Assembly (NCBI GenBank): GCA_902465215.1 | Contig: CABQMM010000021.1 | Span: forward strand, 1 to 10,233 | Reading direction: 5' to 3' | Source: an uncultured Bacillota bacterium | GTDB lineage: Bacteria; Bacillota; Clostridia; Peptostreptococcales; Anaerovoracaceae | DNA: 10,233 bases | Part shown: piece after piece, positions 1 to 5,943 of the stretch | Layout: each line of letters opens with the position of its first letter | Numbering within the stretch: the stretch's first letter is position 1 | Notes under the pieces: generated by a model | Told to the model about the DNA's origin: nothing | The model's database searches: none | The model's input: only the letters and a program-made list of their open reading frames with translations | Program-made: the position numbers and the translations under genes

Positions 1-703
1 CTACCTTGAATCCGTCGCCAACCTGACCAAGTAATCTGTCTTCAGGAATTACACAGTTCTGGAAAATAAGTTCTGTAGTGGAAGATGCGCAGATACCCAT
101 TTTATCTTCTGTCTTACCGATGGAGAATCCTTCATCGCCTTTTTCTACGATGAATGCGGAAATTCCGTGGTTTCCTTTTTTCTTATCAGTCATAGCCATC
201 ACTACGAAAACGTCTGCATATCCACCGTTTGTGATGAATACTTTCGCGCCGTTGAGGATCCATTTTCCGTCAACGAGTTCTGCTCTTGTCTGCTGTCCGG
301 ATGCGTCTGTACCTGCGTTAGGTTCAGTTAAACCGAAAGCACCAAGCTTCTTACCGGAAAGTAAGTCAGGAAGATATTTCATCTTCTGTTCTTCATTACC
401 CCAGTTGAAGATTGGCCAGCAGCATAATGAAGTATGAGCGGAACAGATAACGCCTGTGGATGCGCATACTCTGGATAACTCTTCTACAGTGATAGCGTAG
501 GAGATGTGGTCTCCGCCAGCTCCGCCGTACTGTGTAGGGAATGGGATTCCCAGTAAACCATACTTAGCCATTTTTTCTACTGTTTCAACAGGGAATCTGT
601 GTTCCTTATCGATGTCAGCAGCTAAAGGTTCAACTTCGTTAGTGGCAAATTCTCTTACCATTTTTCTTACGAATTCTTGTTCCTTCGTCAGTTGAAAGTT
701 CAT
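1..703 (-). CDS. bcd: Butyryl-CoA dehydrogenase (short-chain acyl-CoA dehydrogenase), 3' end cut by the window
   Basis: FAD-dependent acyl-CoA dehydrogenase; the likely reaction is reduction of crotonyl-CoA to butyryl-CoA, in clostridia usually coupled to an electron-transfer flavoprotein. I translated 234 residues from the ATG at 703-701, which follows TAAGGAGG by a normal spacing. The N-terminal helical domain begins MNFQLTKEQE. The family signature AFGLTEPNAGTDA lies at residues 122-134, and the central beta domain contains NGAKVFITNG (151-160). The enzyme is normally about 380 residues, so the catalytic glutamate and C-terminal FAD domain lie beyond position 1. The family assignment is strong; butyryl-CoA as substrate is inferred from overall resemblance to clostridial Bcd and from the Rex-like operator upstream. 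It could be another short-chain acyl-CoA dehydrogenase. It is the first gene of its transcription unit: no crt lies directly upstream, and the preceding gene is sigF. Confidence 0.9.
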   Translation of the reverse strand, partial: MNFQLTKEQEFVRKMVREFATNEVEPLAADIDKEHRFPVETVEKMAKYGLLGIPFPTQYGGAGGDHISYAITVEELSRVCASTGVICSAHTSLCCWPIFNWGNEEQKMKYLPDLLSGKKLGAFGLTEPNAGTDASGQQTRAELVDGKWILNGAKVFITNGGYADVFVVMAMTDKKKGNHGISAFIVEKGDEGFSIGKTEDKMGICASSTTELIFQNCVIPEDRLLGQVGDGFKV

Positions 704-780
704 TTAAATGCCTCCTTAAATTATTAATAACGACCTTTCCTTTTGCATAAGGCAGGGGTCTGTTTTTGACTTGTTAGCCC

Positions 781-798
781 ATGTTAAAAGCATAACAA
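781..798 (-). promoter_or_regulatory. Rex-type redox operator upstream of bcd
   Basis: The minus strand reads TTGTTATGCTTTTAACAT. Compared with the clostridial Rex consensus TTGTTAANNNNTTAACAA it matches 12 of 14 defined positions, and it contains the inverted repeat TGTTA-N6-TAACA. It sits just downstream of the predicted -10 (810-815), about +5 to +22 of the transcript, where a bound repressor would block transcription. Rex represses butyrate-pathway genes in clostridia when NADH/NAD+ is low, so this site fits bcd. The match is seen in the sequence; Rex binding is inferred. Confidence 0.7.
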
Positions 799-809
799 CA
801 TACACTACT

Positions 810-838
810 ATTAAAGCACTTTTTTTACAATCTTGCAA
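810..838 (-). promoter_or_regulatory. Predicted sigma-A-type promoter of bcd
   Basis: On the minus strand, -35 TTGCAA (838-833, 4 of 6 consensus) and -10 TTTAAT (815-810, 5 of 6) are separated by 17 bases. Transcription would start near 803, giving a leader of about 100 bases before the bcd start and placing the Rex-like operator immediately downstream of the start site. Confidence 0.55.
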
Positions 839-910
839 GGTATATTTTGCGATTTTCAGCGAAAATAATGTTTTTTAATCGGAACTTTACCAAATACAGA
901 GAAGAAAGAC

Positions 911-948
911 AAAAAAAGTCGAAAACTCTGCTTATGTCATCGACTTTT
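911..948 (-). terminator. Rho-independent terminator of the spoIIA operon, overlapping the end of sigF
   Basis: On the minus strand the arm AAAAGTCGA (948-940) pairs with TCGACTTTT (922-914) across a 17-base loop, followed by a T run to 911. The upstream arm lies within the last codons of sigF and the stop codon (934-932) is in the loop. The stem is A/T-rich and the loop long, so efficiency may be moderate. It separates the spoIIA operon from bcd. Confidence 0.65.
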
Positions 949-1573
949 GTAATGCTCTCAGTGTATTTTTTTCGATACGGCAGACCTGAACCTGCGAAAT
1001 TCCCATATGGTTTGCGACCTGCTGCTGCGTCATATCCTTAAAATAGCGCAGCACAATTACCTGCCTTTGGCGCGGAGGCAGAGCGGATAGTTCTGTCTTT
1101 AAATCAATCCGGGTGATTTCCGCATTTTCATTGTCCGTCCAAAGGCTTACTTTCTCGTATTCTTCAAAATTTTTCATCGCATCGGCCGCTTGAAGCGCTT
1201 CACATGTCCGTTCCTTTGACAGTCCTGCCTCTTTTGCCAGTTCCGTGAGCTTCGGCGAACGTCCGCACCTGAGCGTAAATTCATTTTCTACTTTGCGAAC
1301 CGCATACGCATCCGCCTTCAGCGACCTGCTGACCTTGATTGCCCCGTGGTCACGAAGCTGTGAGCGGATTTCTCCTGTAATCATCGGAACCGCATAAGTG
1401 GAAAATGCCAGTCCCCGCGACTCATCGAAGCGCTGCGCCGCCTTAATCAGACCGATGTAGCCGATTTGAATCAAATCCTCTGCATCCTCACCGTACACGC
1501 GTGAAAGCTTCAGTGCAACTGATTTTACCAGACCGCCGTGCTTTTCGGCGAGCTGTTCCATATCAAAACTCAT
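932..1573 (-). CDS. sigF: RNA polymerase sporulation sigma factor SigF (sigma-F), short N-terminus
   Basis: Forespore-specific sigma factor that directs core RNA polymerase to the first forespore genes after asymmetric division; held inactive by SpoIIAB. The 213 residues contain region 2 (about 10-85), with DLIQIGYIGLIKAAQRFD (33-50) and FSTYAVPMITGEIR (57-70) followed by VSRSLK (81-86), then region 3, and region 4 with LPPRQRQVIVLRYFKD (165-180). The helix-turn-helix carries GISQVQV (191-197), typical of SigF/SigG. The protein is about 40 residues shorter than B. subtilis SigF: region 1.2 and the start of 2.1 are missing. An in-frame stop at 1595-1597 leaves no room for an upstream ATG. The start overlaps the spoIIAB end by 11 bases with only a weak GGA upstream, suggesting translational coupling. 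SigG is the main alternative, but the spoIIA context decides for SigF. Confidence 0.95.
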   Translation of the reverse strand: MSFDMEQLAEKHGGLVKSVALKLSRVYGEDAEDLIQIGYIGLIKAAQRFDESRGLAFSTYAVPMITGEIRSQLRDHGAIKVSRSLKADAYAVRKVENEFTLRCGRSPKLTELAKEAGLSKERTCEALQAADAMKNFEEYEKVSLWTDNENAEITRIDLKTELSALPPRQRQVIVLRYFKDMTQQQVANHMGISQVQVCRIEKNTLRALQKSMT

Positions 1574-2006
1574 AGTATGTATCCAGCTTCTTAATCATGG
1601 TAACCGTCGTTCCTTTTCCGGGTTTGGAATCGACTTTTATCTTATCCATAAAACTTTCCATGACCGTAAAACCCATGCCCGAACGCTCGTCTCCCGTATC
1701 GGTTGTAAAAAGCGGTTCCATAGCTTGCGCTATATTTTCGATTCCCACTCCGGTATCTCTCACTTTTATAATCAGCGTTGCGCCGGGTGCTGTTGCAAAT
1801 TCCATCTCGACGATTCCCTCATGCTGTTCTTCTTCGGGATAGCCGTGAATGACTGCATTGCTGAAAGCCTCCGAAACCGCTGTCTTTATTTCTGTCAATT
1901 CGTCTACCGTAGGATCAAACTCCGATGCATAGGCAGCCGCTACCGAACGTGCCAGACTCTGATTGCGTAAATCCGCTTCCATCTGTACTTTGAATAATCT
2001 TTCCAT
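1563..2006 (-). CDS. spoIIAB: Anti-sigma F factor / serine kinase SpoIIAB
   Basis: GHKL-fold protein kinase that binds sigma-F and blocks it, and that phosphorylates and inactivates the anti-anti-sigma factor SpoIIAA. The N-box EAFSNAVIHGY contains E46 and N50; the ATP-binding RDTGVGI spans 83-89; the lid and following glycine-rich segment PLFTTDTGDERSGMGF span 98-112. Arg20 in QSLAR aligns with the B. subtilis Arg20 that contacts both sigma-F and SpoIIAA. That alignment supports the ATG at 2006-2004 (147 residues; B. subtilis has 146). A GTG one codon earlier (2009-2007) is possible, but AGGAAG lies 7 bases before the ATG and only 4 before the GTG. The ATG overlaps the spoIIAA stop as TGATG, a classic coupling arrangement that helps keep the two partners in proportion. 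Confidence 0.96.
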   Translation of the reverse strand: MERLFKVQMEADLRNQSLARSVAAAYASEFDPTVDELTEIKTAVSEAFSNAVIHGYPEEEQHEGIVEMEFATAPGATLIIKVRDTGVGIENIAQAMEPLFTTDTGDERSGMGFTVMESFMDKIKVDSKPGKGTTVTMIKKLDTYYEF

Positions 2007-2359
2007 CACGATGCTTCCTTTCCCTTAAAATACAAAATTGCTTCTTCTTTCGTGTCCATGTAATCCATCAGCGAAAAAATCCCTGCCATGTTCAAAATAT
2101 TTCTCACCGCTGCTGAGCAGGAGACAATGGCAACCGCACCGTCCGTTTCATTCATTTTTCGATATCTTCCGAGCACCATACCGATTCCAGAGCTGTCCAT
2201 ATATCTGACCTTGCTAAAGTCAAACACCAAATATTTCGCCGCATGGCTCTGCAAAGCAGCATCAATATCACCGCGAATCTGCGCTGCCGCATGATGGTCG
2301 AGTTCGCCGAGCAGTTCTGCAATTAAAACATTGCCCGAAATGCTAAAAATCACTTCCAC
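2006..2359 (-). CDS. spoIIAA: Anti-anti-sigma F factor SpoIIAA (STAS domain)
   Basis: Single STAS-domain protein of 117 residues, the same length as B. subtilis SpoIIAA. When unphosphorylated it displaces sigma-F from SpoIIAB; SpoIIAB phosphorylates it and SpoIIE (not in this window) reactivates it. GELDHHAA (18-25) is a hallmark of the family. The phospho-acceptor loop YMDSSGIGMVLGRY spans 53-66, with Ser56 equivalent to B. subtilis Ser58. The start codon is GTG (2359-2357), supported by AAAGGAGGTG six bases upstream. It is the first gene of the spoIIA operon, with a promoter and Spo0A-like boxes just upstream. Confidence 0.96.
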   Translation of the reverse strand: MEVIFSISGNVLIAELLGELDHHAAAQIRGDIDAALQSHAAKYLVFDFSKVRYMDSSGIGMVLGRYRKMNETDGAVAIVSCSAAVRNILNMAGIFSLMDYMDTKEEAILYFKGKEAS

Positions 2360-2386
2360 TTTGGCACCTCCTTTTCTTCTTCCTCT

Positions 2387-2415
2387 ATTATATATCCGAG
2401 GAAGGCTTTTGTCTT
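2387..2415 (-). promoter_or_regulatory. Predicted promoter of spoIIAA-spoIIAB-sigF
   Basis: On the minus strand, -35 AAGACA (2415-2410, 4 of 6) and a perfect -10 TATAAT (2392-2387) are separated by 17 bases, so transcription would start near 2380 and leave a leader of about 20 bases. The B. subtilis spoIIA promoter is read by sigma-H. I found no convincing AGGA-then-GAAT sigma-H pair here, so this looks like a sigma-A promoter with a weak -35 that may need Spo0A help. Confidence 0.55.
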
Positions 2416-2423
2416 TAGGAGAT

Positions 2424-2434
2424 TCTGTCGTTTC
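2424..2434 (+). promoter_or_regulatory. Spo0A box, promoter-proximal (imperfect)
   Basis: The plus strand reads tctgtcgtttc, sharing the TGTCG core of the Spo0A box (consensus TGTCGAA). The core at 2426-2430 is centred about 48 bases upstream of the predicted spoIIA start site and 20 bases from a stronger box at 2443-2454. Weak on its own; supported by spacing and context. Confidence 0.45.
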
Positions 2435-2442
2435 AACACTAC

Positions 2443-2454
2443 TTTTGTCGAAAA
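2443..2454 (+). promoter_or_regulatory. Spo0A box, distal (full match)
   Basis: The plus strand reads TTTTGTCGAAAA, containing the full TGTCGAA core of the Spo0A binding site, near -68 of the predicted spoIIA promoter. Together with the partial box two helical turns away it suggests direct activation by phosphorylated Spo0A. It overlaps the T-run of the bactofilin-operon terminator. Confidence 0.65.
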
Positions 2455-2474
2455 AAAAACAGCCGAAGCTGTTA
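2451..2474 (-). terminator. Rho-independent terminator of the deacetylase-bactofilin operon
   Basis: The minus strand shows stem AACAGC, a TTCG tetraloop, then GCTGTT running into a run of T residues (complement of 2451-2459). The other flank is A-rich, so the hairpin could in principle act in both directions, but no converging plus-strand gene is present. It lies 15 bases past the stop of the second bactofilin gene. Confidence 0.85.
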
Positions 2475-2488
2475 TTTTTTTTATGTTT

Positions 2489-3010
2489 TTACCTTCCCAT
2501 GGAAACATTTCCATTTATAATTGCGCCAAAGTCCATACCGATTTTAGCTGCCTTAATATCGCCATTTACCACGGCAATACTTGATAATGCCAATGTTTCT
2601 CTCGCGTTAATATCTCCGGTTACAGTTCCGTTTATGCTGATGTCTCTGCACGTAATCTTTCCCGTCACATTGCCTTCCTTAATGGAAACCTGACCGGTCG
2701 CTTCAATTTCCGTAAGCAATGTACATTGATCAAGGATTAAATTGTCACACACAATTTTGCCTCTTACATTGCCTCTGACAATAATATTTCCCTTTGCAGA
2801 AACATTGCCTTCGACATTTCCGTCTATAACTAAATGTCCTTTCGTGGTAATATCGCCGTCCACTCTGGTATCTTCCGAGATAACTCCAAGCTCATCCGCA
2901 ATATCACGCATAATTTCCGTGTGTTCAGACACAGATTCTTCAGATGTTTGAACTTCTTCCGTTGTTGGGTTTTCCGTATCATTATAATTCATATAATCAT
3001 TATTGTTCAT
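2489..3010 (-). CDS. Bactofilin-family polymer-forming protein (second copy)
   Basis: Predicted cytoskeletal or scaffold protein of 173 residues. An acidic, asparagine-rich, probably disordered N-terminus (1-45) precedes a right-handed beta-helix bactofilin (DUF583) domain at about 48-170. The domain shows the regular repeating DGDI / DGNVEGNV / RGNVRGKI / NGTVTGDI / NGNV pattern. Bactofilins polymerise without nucleotide and recruit cell-wall enzymes. I chose the ATG at 3010-3008, with AGGAG (3024-3020) nine bases upstream; a TTG three codons earlier is possible but lies on the Shine-Dalgarno side. The start overlaps the stop of the preceding bactofilin by 11 bases, implying coupled expression. 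No membrane segment is visible. The partner and exact role are unknown. Confidence 0.88.
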   Translation of the reverse strand: MNNNDYMNYNDTENPTTEEVQTSEESVSEHTEIMRDIADELGVISEDTRVDGDITTKGHLVIDGNVEGNVSAKGNIIVRGNVRGKIVCDNLILDQCTLLTEIEATGQVSIKEGNVTGKITCRDISINGTVTGDINARETLALSSIAVVNGDIKAAKIGMDFGAIINGNVSMGR

Positions 3011-3647
3011 ATATCTCAACTCCTAAATCAAATTCTGTGTCATCGTCAATATTCGCATTTCCGGTAGTTGTAATCGATCCTTTCAAGCTTGCGCCGGAAT
3101 TCGATAAAATATTTCCCGTAACTATATTACCCGAAACTACAGCGTCCTGTTCGAGAACCGTCGTATCACTTGCAGACAAATCACCTTTCACCTTGCCGGA
3201 CACAATGATATTGTTTGCTGTCACATCTCCGACTAAAATAGTTTTTTCACCAACATTAACTTTTTCATCGGATTTTACGTTTCCTTTAACGCGTGCATCA
3301 GACAAATAGATATTCTCAGCTTTTATGTCTCCGAAAACAATATTCTTGATTGAAATATCTCCGGCTGTGACAATATTCCCATACACGCTTCCCTCAACAA
3401 AAATATTACCTTCTGATCTGACCTTGCCTTTGATAACCATGGTACTTGTGATATGACTATCCGCGCTTTTTTCAATTACTGTCTGTTCCTGTTGTACATA
3501 TGTGTAAGAATTTTTGATTTCTTCTACCTTGATTTCCTCTGGCTTGACATCCTCGGCTATAACGTCCTCCGTCCTTTTTTTCTCCTGTGTTTCGTCAAAC
3601 CCAGTCAGTTCTCTCAGTGCTTGTGTGAAATTTCCTTTACTACCCAT
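3000..3647 (-). CDS. Bactofilin-family polymer-forming protein (first copy)
   Basis: Bactofilin-like protein of 215 residues. Its N-terminus (about 1-65) is charged and rich in Lys/Glu with a repetitive EDV-KPEEI-KVEEI-K stretch, probably a flexible linker or partner-binding tail. The beta-helix domain at about 67-200 shows IKGKVRSEGNIFVEGSVYGNI-type rungs. A short acidic C-tail (DDDTEFDLGVEIYEQ) follows. It differs clearly from the downstream bactofilin in both tails, so the two are paralogues rather than a recent duplication and may co-polymerise. ATG at 3647-3645 follows AAAGGAAG. It starts 25 bases after the polysaccharide deacetylase ends and overlaps the next bactofilin by 11 bases. Confidence 0.87.
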   Translation of the reverse strand: MGSKGNFTQALRELTGFDETQEKKRTEDVIAEDVKPEEIKVEEIKNSYTYVQQEQTVIEKSADSHITSTMVIKGKVRSEGNIFVEGSVYGNIVTAGDISIKNIVFGDIKAENIYLSDARVKGNVKSDEKVNVGEKTILVGDVTANNIIVSGKVKGDLSASDTTVLEQDAVVSGNIVTGNILSNSGASLKGSITTTGNANIDDDTEFDLGVEIYEQ

Positions 3648-3672
3648 GCTCTTCCTTTCTCTATCAAATATA

Positions 3673-4581
3673 TCAACTCAAATAATTGAATATTATTGGC
3701 CTAACCTTATTATCAAGCTTCGCAAATGTATACCCCTGCGCCGAAAGCGTCTCAATAATCCCTGAAAGGGCCTCCACTGTACTGTCTTTTTCATTGCTGT
3801 CGTGCAATAAAACGATGTTTTCGCCCTTATCATACATGCCGTTTACAACATTTTTGCAGATTGTCTCTTTCGATAAAATGGTCAAAGACGCGTCTCCTGA
3901 GGAAACATTCCAGTCGTAATATGTATATCCCCTTCTAAGCATCTCTGCCGCTAGAGGGACATAAATATCTGCATTGTATGAATTTACGGAACCGCCCGGA
4001 AAGCGGAATATATCAGGCTTTACACCTGTTACCTCCTCAATTCTATTTGAAATGATATTAAAATCTTTCAAATAAGCGTCCACAGATTTATATATTTTTG
4101 CATAGTCATGAGATGCGGAATGAATACCGAGGGTATGTCCATCTTTGACAATTCTTTTATAAAGTGATTCTGCCTCATCCCCCTCTTTATTTATGACAAA
4201 AAAGGTGGCTTTCACATTATGCTCTTGCAAAATGTCAAGAATCCTTTTTGTATTCTCTGTACTCGGCCCGTCATCGAATGTTAAATAACAAATTTTTTCT
4301 TCCCGCGGCTTATATGCAAAATCATTTTCTATATATAAATTCTTGTATTTTTTTTGGTATTCAAATTGCTGTGCACTATCAAAAAAACGACTGAGTTTGG
4401 ATGCGTCTATACTAATCGCTGAATCTTCCTGCGCATTATCAGCCGATACGTTCACTGCTGCCTCATGTTCTTTCTGTAAATTTCCGCAGCGGACTGCTAA
4501 AAACACAACTAATGCAATTAAAATTAATATTAAAGATAAAACAAAAATCGTTATACATTGTTTCCATCTCTTTACTGTCAT
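3673..4581 (-). CDS. Membrane-anchored polysaccharide deacetylase (NodB/CE4 family)
   Basis: Probable peptidoglycan or other polysaccharide N-deacetylase acting outside the membrane, 302 residues. Residues 9-30 form one hydrophobic segment after basic residues, consistent with a signal anchor; a linker runs to about 95 and the NodB domain follows. Metal and catalytic motifs are TFDDGPST (101-108, Asp103 and Asp104), HSASH (154-158), RFPGGS (193-198), YDWNVSSGD (222-230) and LLHDS (258-262). Histidine motif 2 ends in His-Asp rather than the common His-Pro, a variant I associate with one branch of the family. The ATG at 4581 follows AGGGTG by five bases; a GTG two codons upstream overlaps that site and is less likely. 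It leads an operon with two bactofilins under a strong predicted promoter. A link to sporulation is suggested only by the neighbouring spoIIA operon. Confidence 0.9.
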   Translation of the reverse strand: MTVKRWKQCITIFVLSLILILIALVVFLAVRCGNLQKEHEAAVNVSADNAQEDSAISIDASKLSRFFDSAQQFEYQKKYKNLYIENDFAYKPREEKICYLTFDDGPSTENTKRILDILQEHNVKATFFVINKEGDEAESLYKRIVKDGHTLGIHSASHDYAKIYKSVDAYLKDFNIISNRIEEVTGVKPDIFRFPGGSVNSYNADIYVPLAAEMLRRGYTYYDWNVSSGDASLTILSKETICKNVVNGMYDKGENIVLLHDSNEKDSTVEALSGIIETLSAQGYTFAKLDNKVRPIIFNYLS

Positions 4582-4626
4582 TGTCACACCCTATTCATTA
4601 GATATATTTGCATAATATACAGATTG

Positions 4627-4656
4627 AGTATACCTCTCAAAGGCACTTTTTGTCAA
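4627..4656 (-). promoter_or_regulatory. Strong predicted sigma-A promoter of the deacetylase-bactofilin operon
   Basis: On the minus strand, consensus -35 TTGACA (4656-4651) and -10 TATACT (4632-4627, 5 of 6) are 18 bases apart. Transcription would start near 4620, giving a leader of about 40 bases. I see no convincing terminator for thiI between 4657 and 4724, so some read-through from thiI is possible. Confidence 0.8.
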
Positions 4657-4724
4657 CCTTTTCTTGCAAAATCCAAGCAAAATGAGAAGATTAAGCGCAT
4701 AATCCCCATCTTTTCTAAAGCCTG

Positions 4725-5909
4725 CTACTTCGGCATGATATTGACAATTTCCTGCGATTTTACGGCTGCTTCAATCAGTGCTTCACAGTCGAGCCTGCTC
4801 TCTGATTCCAAAATTCTCGCAAGCTTCGGTTTAGTAGTCGGATGCTTCGGCAGGAATACTGTGCAGCAATCCTCATATGGCTGAATGGAAGTCTCGAAGG
4901 TCCCGATTTCTTCCGCCTTTGCCATAATATCCACCTTGTCCATCGCAATCAGCGGACGCATTACCGGAAGGCTCACACTTGCGTCTGTAACTACAAGAGC
5001 TTCCGCTGTCTGGCTGGCAACCTGCCCGAGATTTTCCCCTGTAATCAGCATCTGACATCCTGTGTCATTTGCAATTTTCTCTGCAATTCTCATCATAAAT
5101 CTGCGGACAAGGATTGTTGTCTCCTCTTCCGGACAATTCGCAACAATCGCCTCCTGAATCGGAAGCAGGTTGATTACATGCATTTTAAAGCGTCCGCAGT
5201 AAGACGCCACGATCGAAGCAAGGTCTTCCACCTTTTCCTGTGCCCTCTGGCTTGTGTACGGATAGGAATGAAAATGCACCGCTTCAATCAGCATGCCGCG
5301 CTTCGCCATCATCCATGTGGCAACCGGGCTGTCGATTCCGCCCGAAAGAAGTGTCAGGCCTTTTCCGTTTGTACCCAGCGGAAGACCTCCGAATCCCGGA
5401 ATTTTTCCTTCATAGATGTAAGAACGGTCGTGACGCACATCCACATGCAGTAGCACATCCGGCTCGTGAACATCGACTTTCAGCACCTTGCAGCCGATTA
5501 ACACCTTGGCGCCGATGATGCGTCCGATTTCCGGTGATTTTACCGGGAAATTCTTGTCCGCACGCTTTGCTTCGACCTTAAAGGTCTGAATGCCGCGCTC
5601 TGAAATGAGCATTTTCATATATCTGACCGCTTCTTCGCCGATTGCGTCAAGCTCCGAAGGTGCTTCTACCGCTTTGCTGATGGAGGCCACCCCGAAAACT
5701 TTAGAAATTTCCTTAATAACCGCGTCGATGTCTATCTCCTTTTCGATCCTGACGAAAATCAGACCCTCGCTTCTTCTTACATCAATGCCGCGAAAGCCTT
5801 TCAGATTGTTTCTGATTCTGTCCACGAGCATTCTTTCAAAATAAGGTTTGTTCATGCCTTTTAAAGCGACTTCGCCGCATCTGACGATTAAAATGTTTTG
5901 TTCGTTCAT
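4725..5909 (-). CDS. thiI: tRNA 4-thiouridine synthetase ThiI (short form without rhodanese domain)
   Basis: Adenylates U8 of tRNA and replaces its oxygen with sulfur to give 4-thiouridine, a near-UV sensor; in some bacteria ThiI also contributes to thiamine thiazole synthesis. The 394 residues comprise an N-terminal ferredoxin-like and THUMP region (about 1-165) and a PP-loop pyrophosphatase domain with LLSGGIDSPVATW (187-199). A YEDCCTVFLP segment (345-354) has Cys348/Cys349 in the region of the E. coli catalytic Cys344. There is no C-terminal rhodanese domain, so the short Bacillus-type mechanism with a partner desulfurase is expected. The ATG at 5909-5907 follows AAGGAG by a good spacing. 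A longer frame reaching 5978 would run into the upstream gene and lacks such a site. The cysteine desulfurase gene ends 34 bases upstream. Confidence 0.95.
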   Translation of the reverse strand: MNEQNILIVRCGEVALKGMNKPYFERMLVDRIRNNLKGFRGIDVRRSEGLIFVRIEKEIDIDAVIKEISKVFGVASISKAVEAPSELDAIGEEAVRYMKMLISERGIQTFKVEAKRADKNFPVKSPEIGRIIGAKVLIGCKVLKVDVHEPDVLLHVDVRHDRSYIYEGKIPGFGGLPLGTNGKGLTLLSGGIDSPVATWMMAKRGMLIEAVHFHSYPYTSQRAQEKVEDLASIVASYCGRFKMHVINLLPIQEAIVANCPEEETTILVRRFMMRIAEKIANDTGCQMLITGENLGQVASQTAEALVVTDASVSLPVMRPLIAMDKVDIMAKAEEIGTFETSIQPYEDCCTVFLPKHPTTKPKLARILESESRLDCEALIEAAVKSQEIVNIMPK

Positions 5910-5943
5910 TTGATTCTCCTTACCGAACGGTCGAATTCCTGAA

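Noticed and set aside
732..760. Possible leader hairpin in the bcd 5' untranslated region (GACC...GGTC with an inner CCTT...AAGG)
   Set aside because: Stems of four bases with large internal loops; too weak to call a riboswitch or attenuator.
847..1041. 64-codon plus-strand open frame beginning in the sigF-bcd gap
   Set aside because: It runs into the antisense of sigF, has no good ribosome binding site and no recognisable content.
4657..4724. Possible thiI terminator
   Set aside because: Only four- to five-base inverted repeats without a T run; no supportable terminator.
4842..5453. 203-codon plus-strand open frame
   Set aside because: It is antisense to the clear thiI gene, has no recognisable domain and low-complexity His/Arg/Cys-rich composition; a shadow frame.
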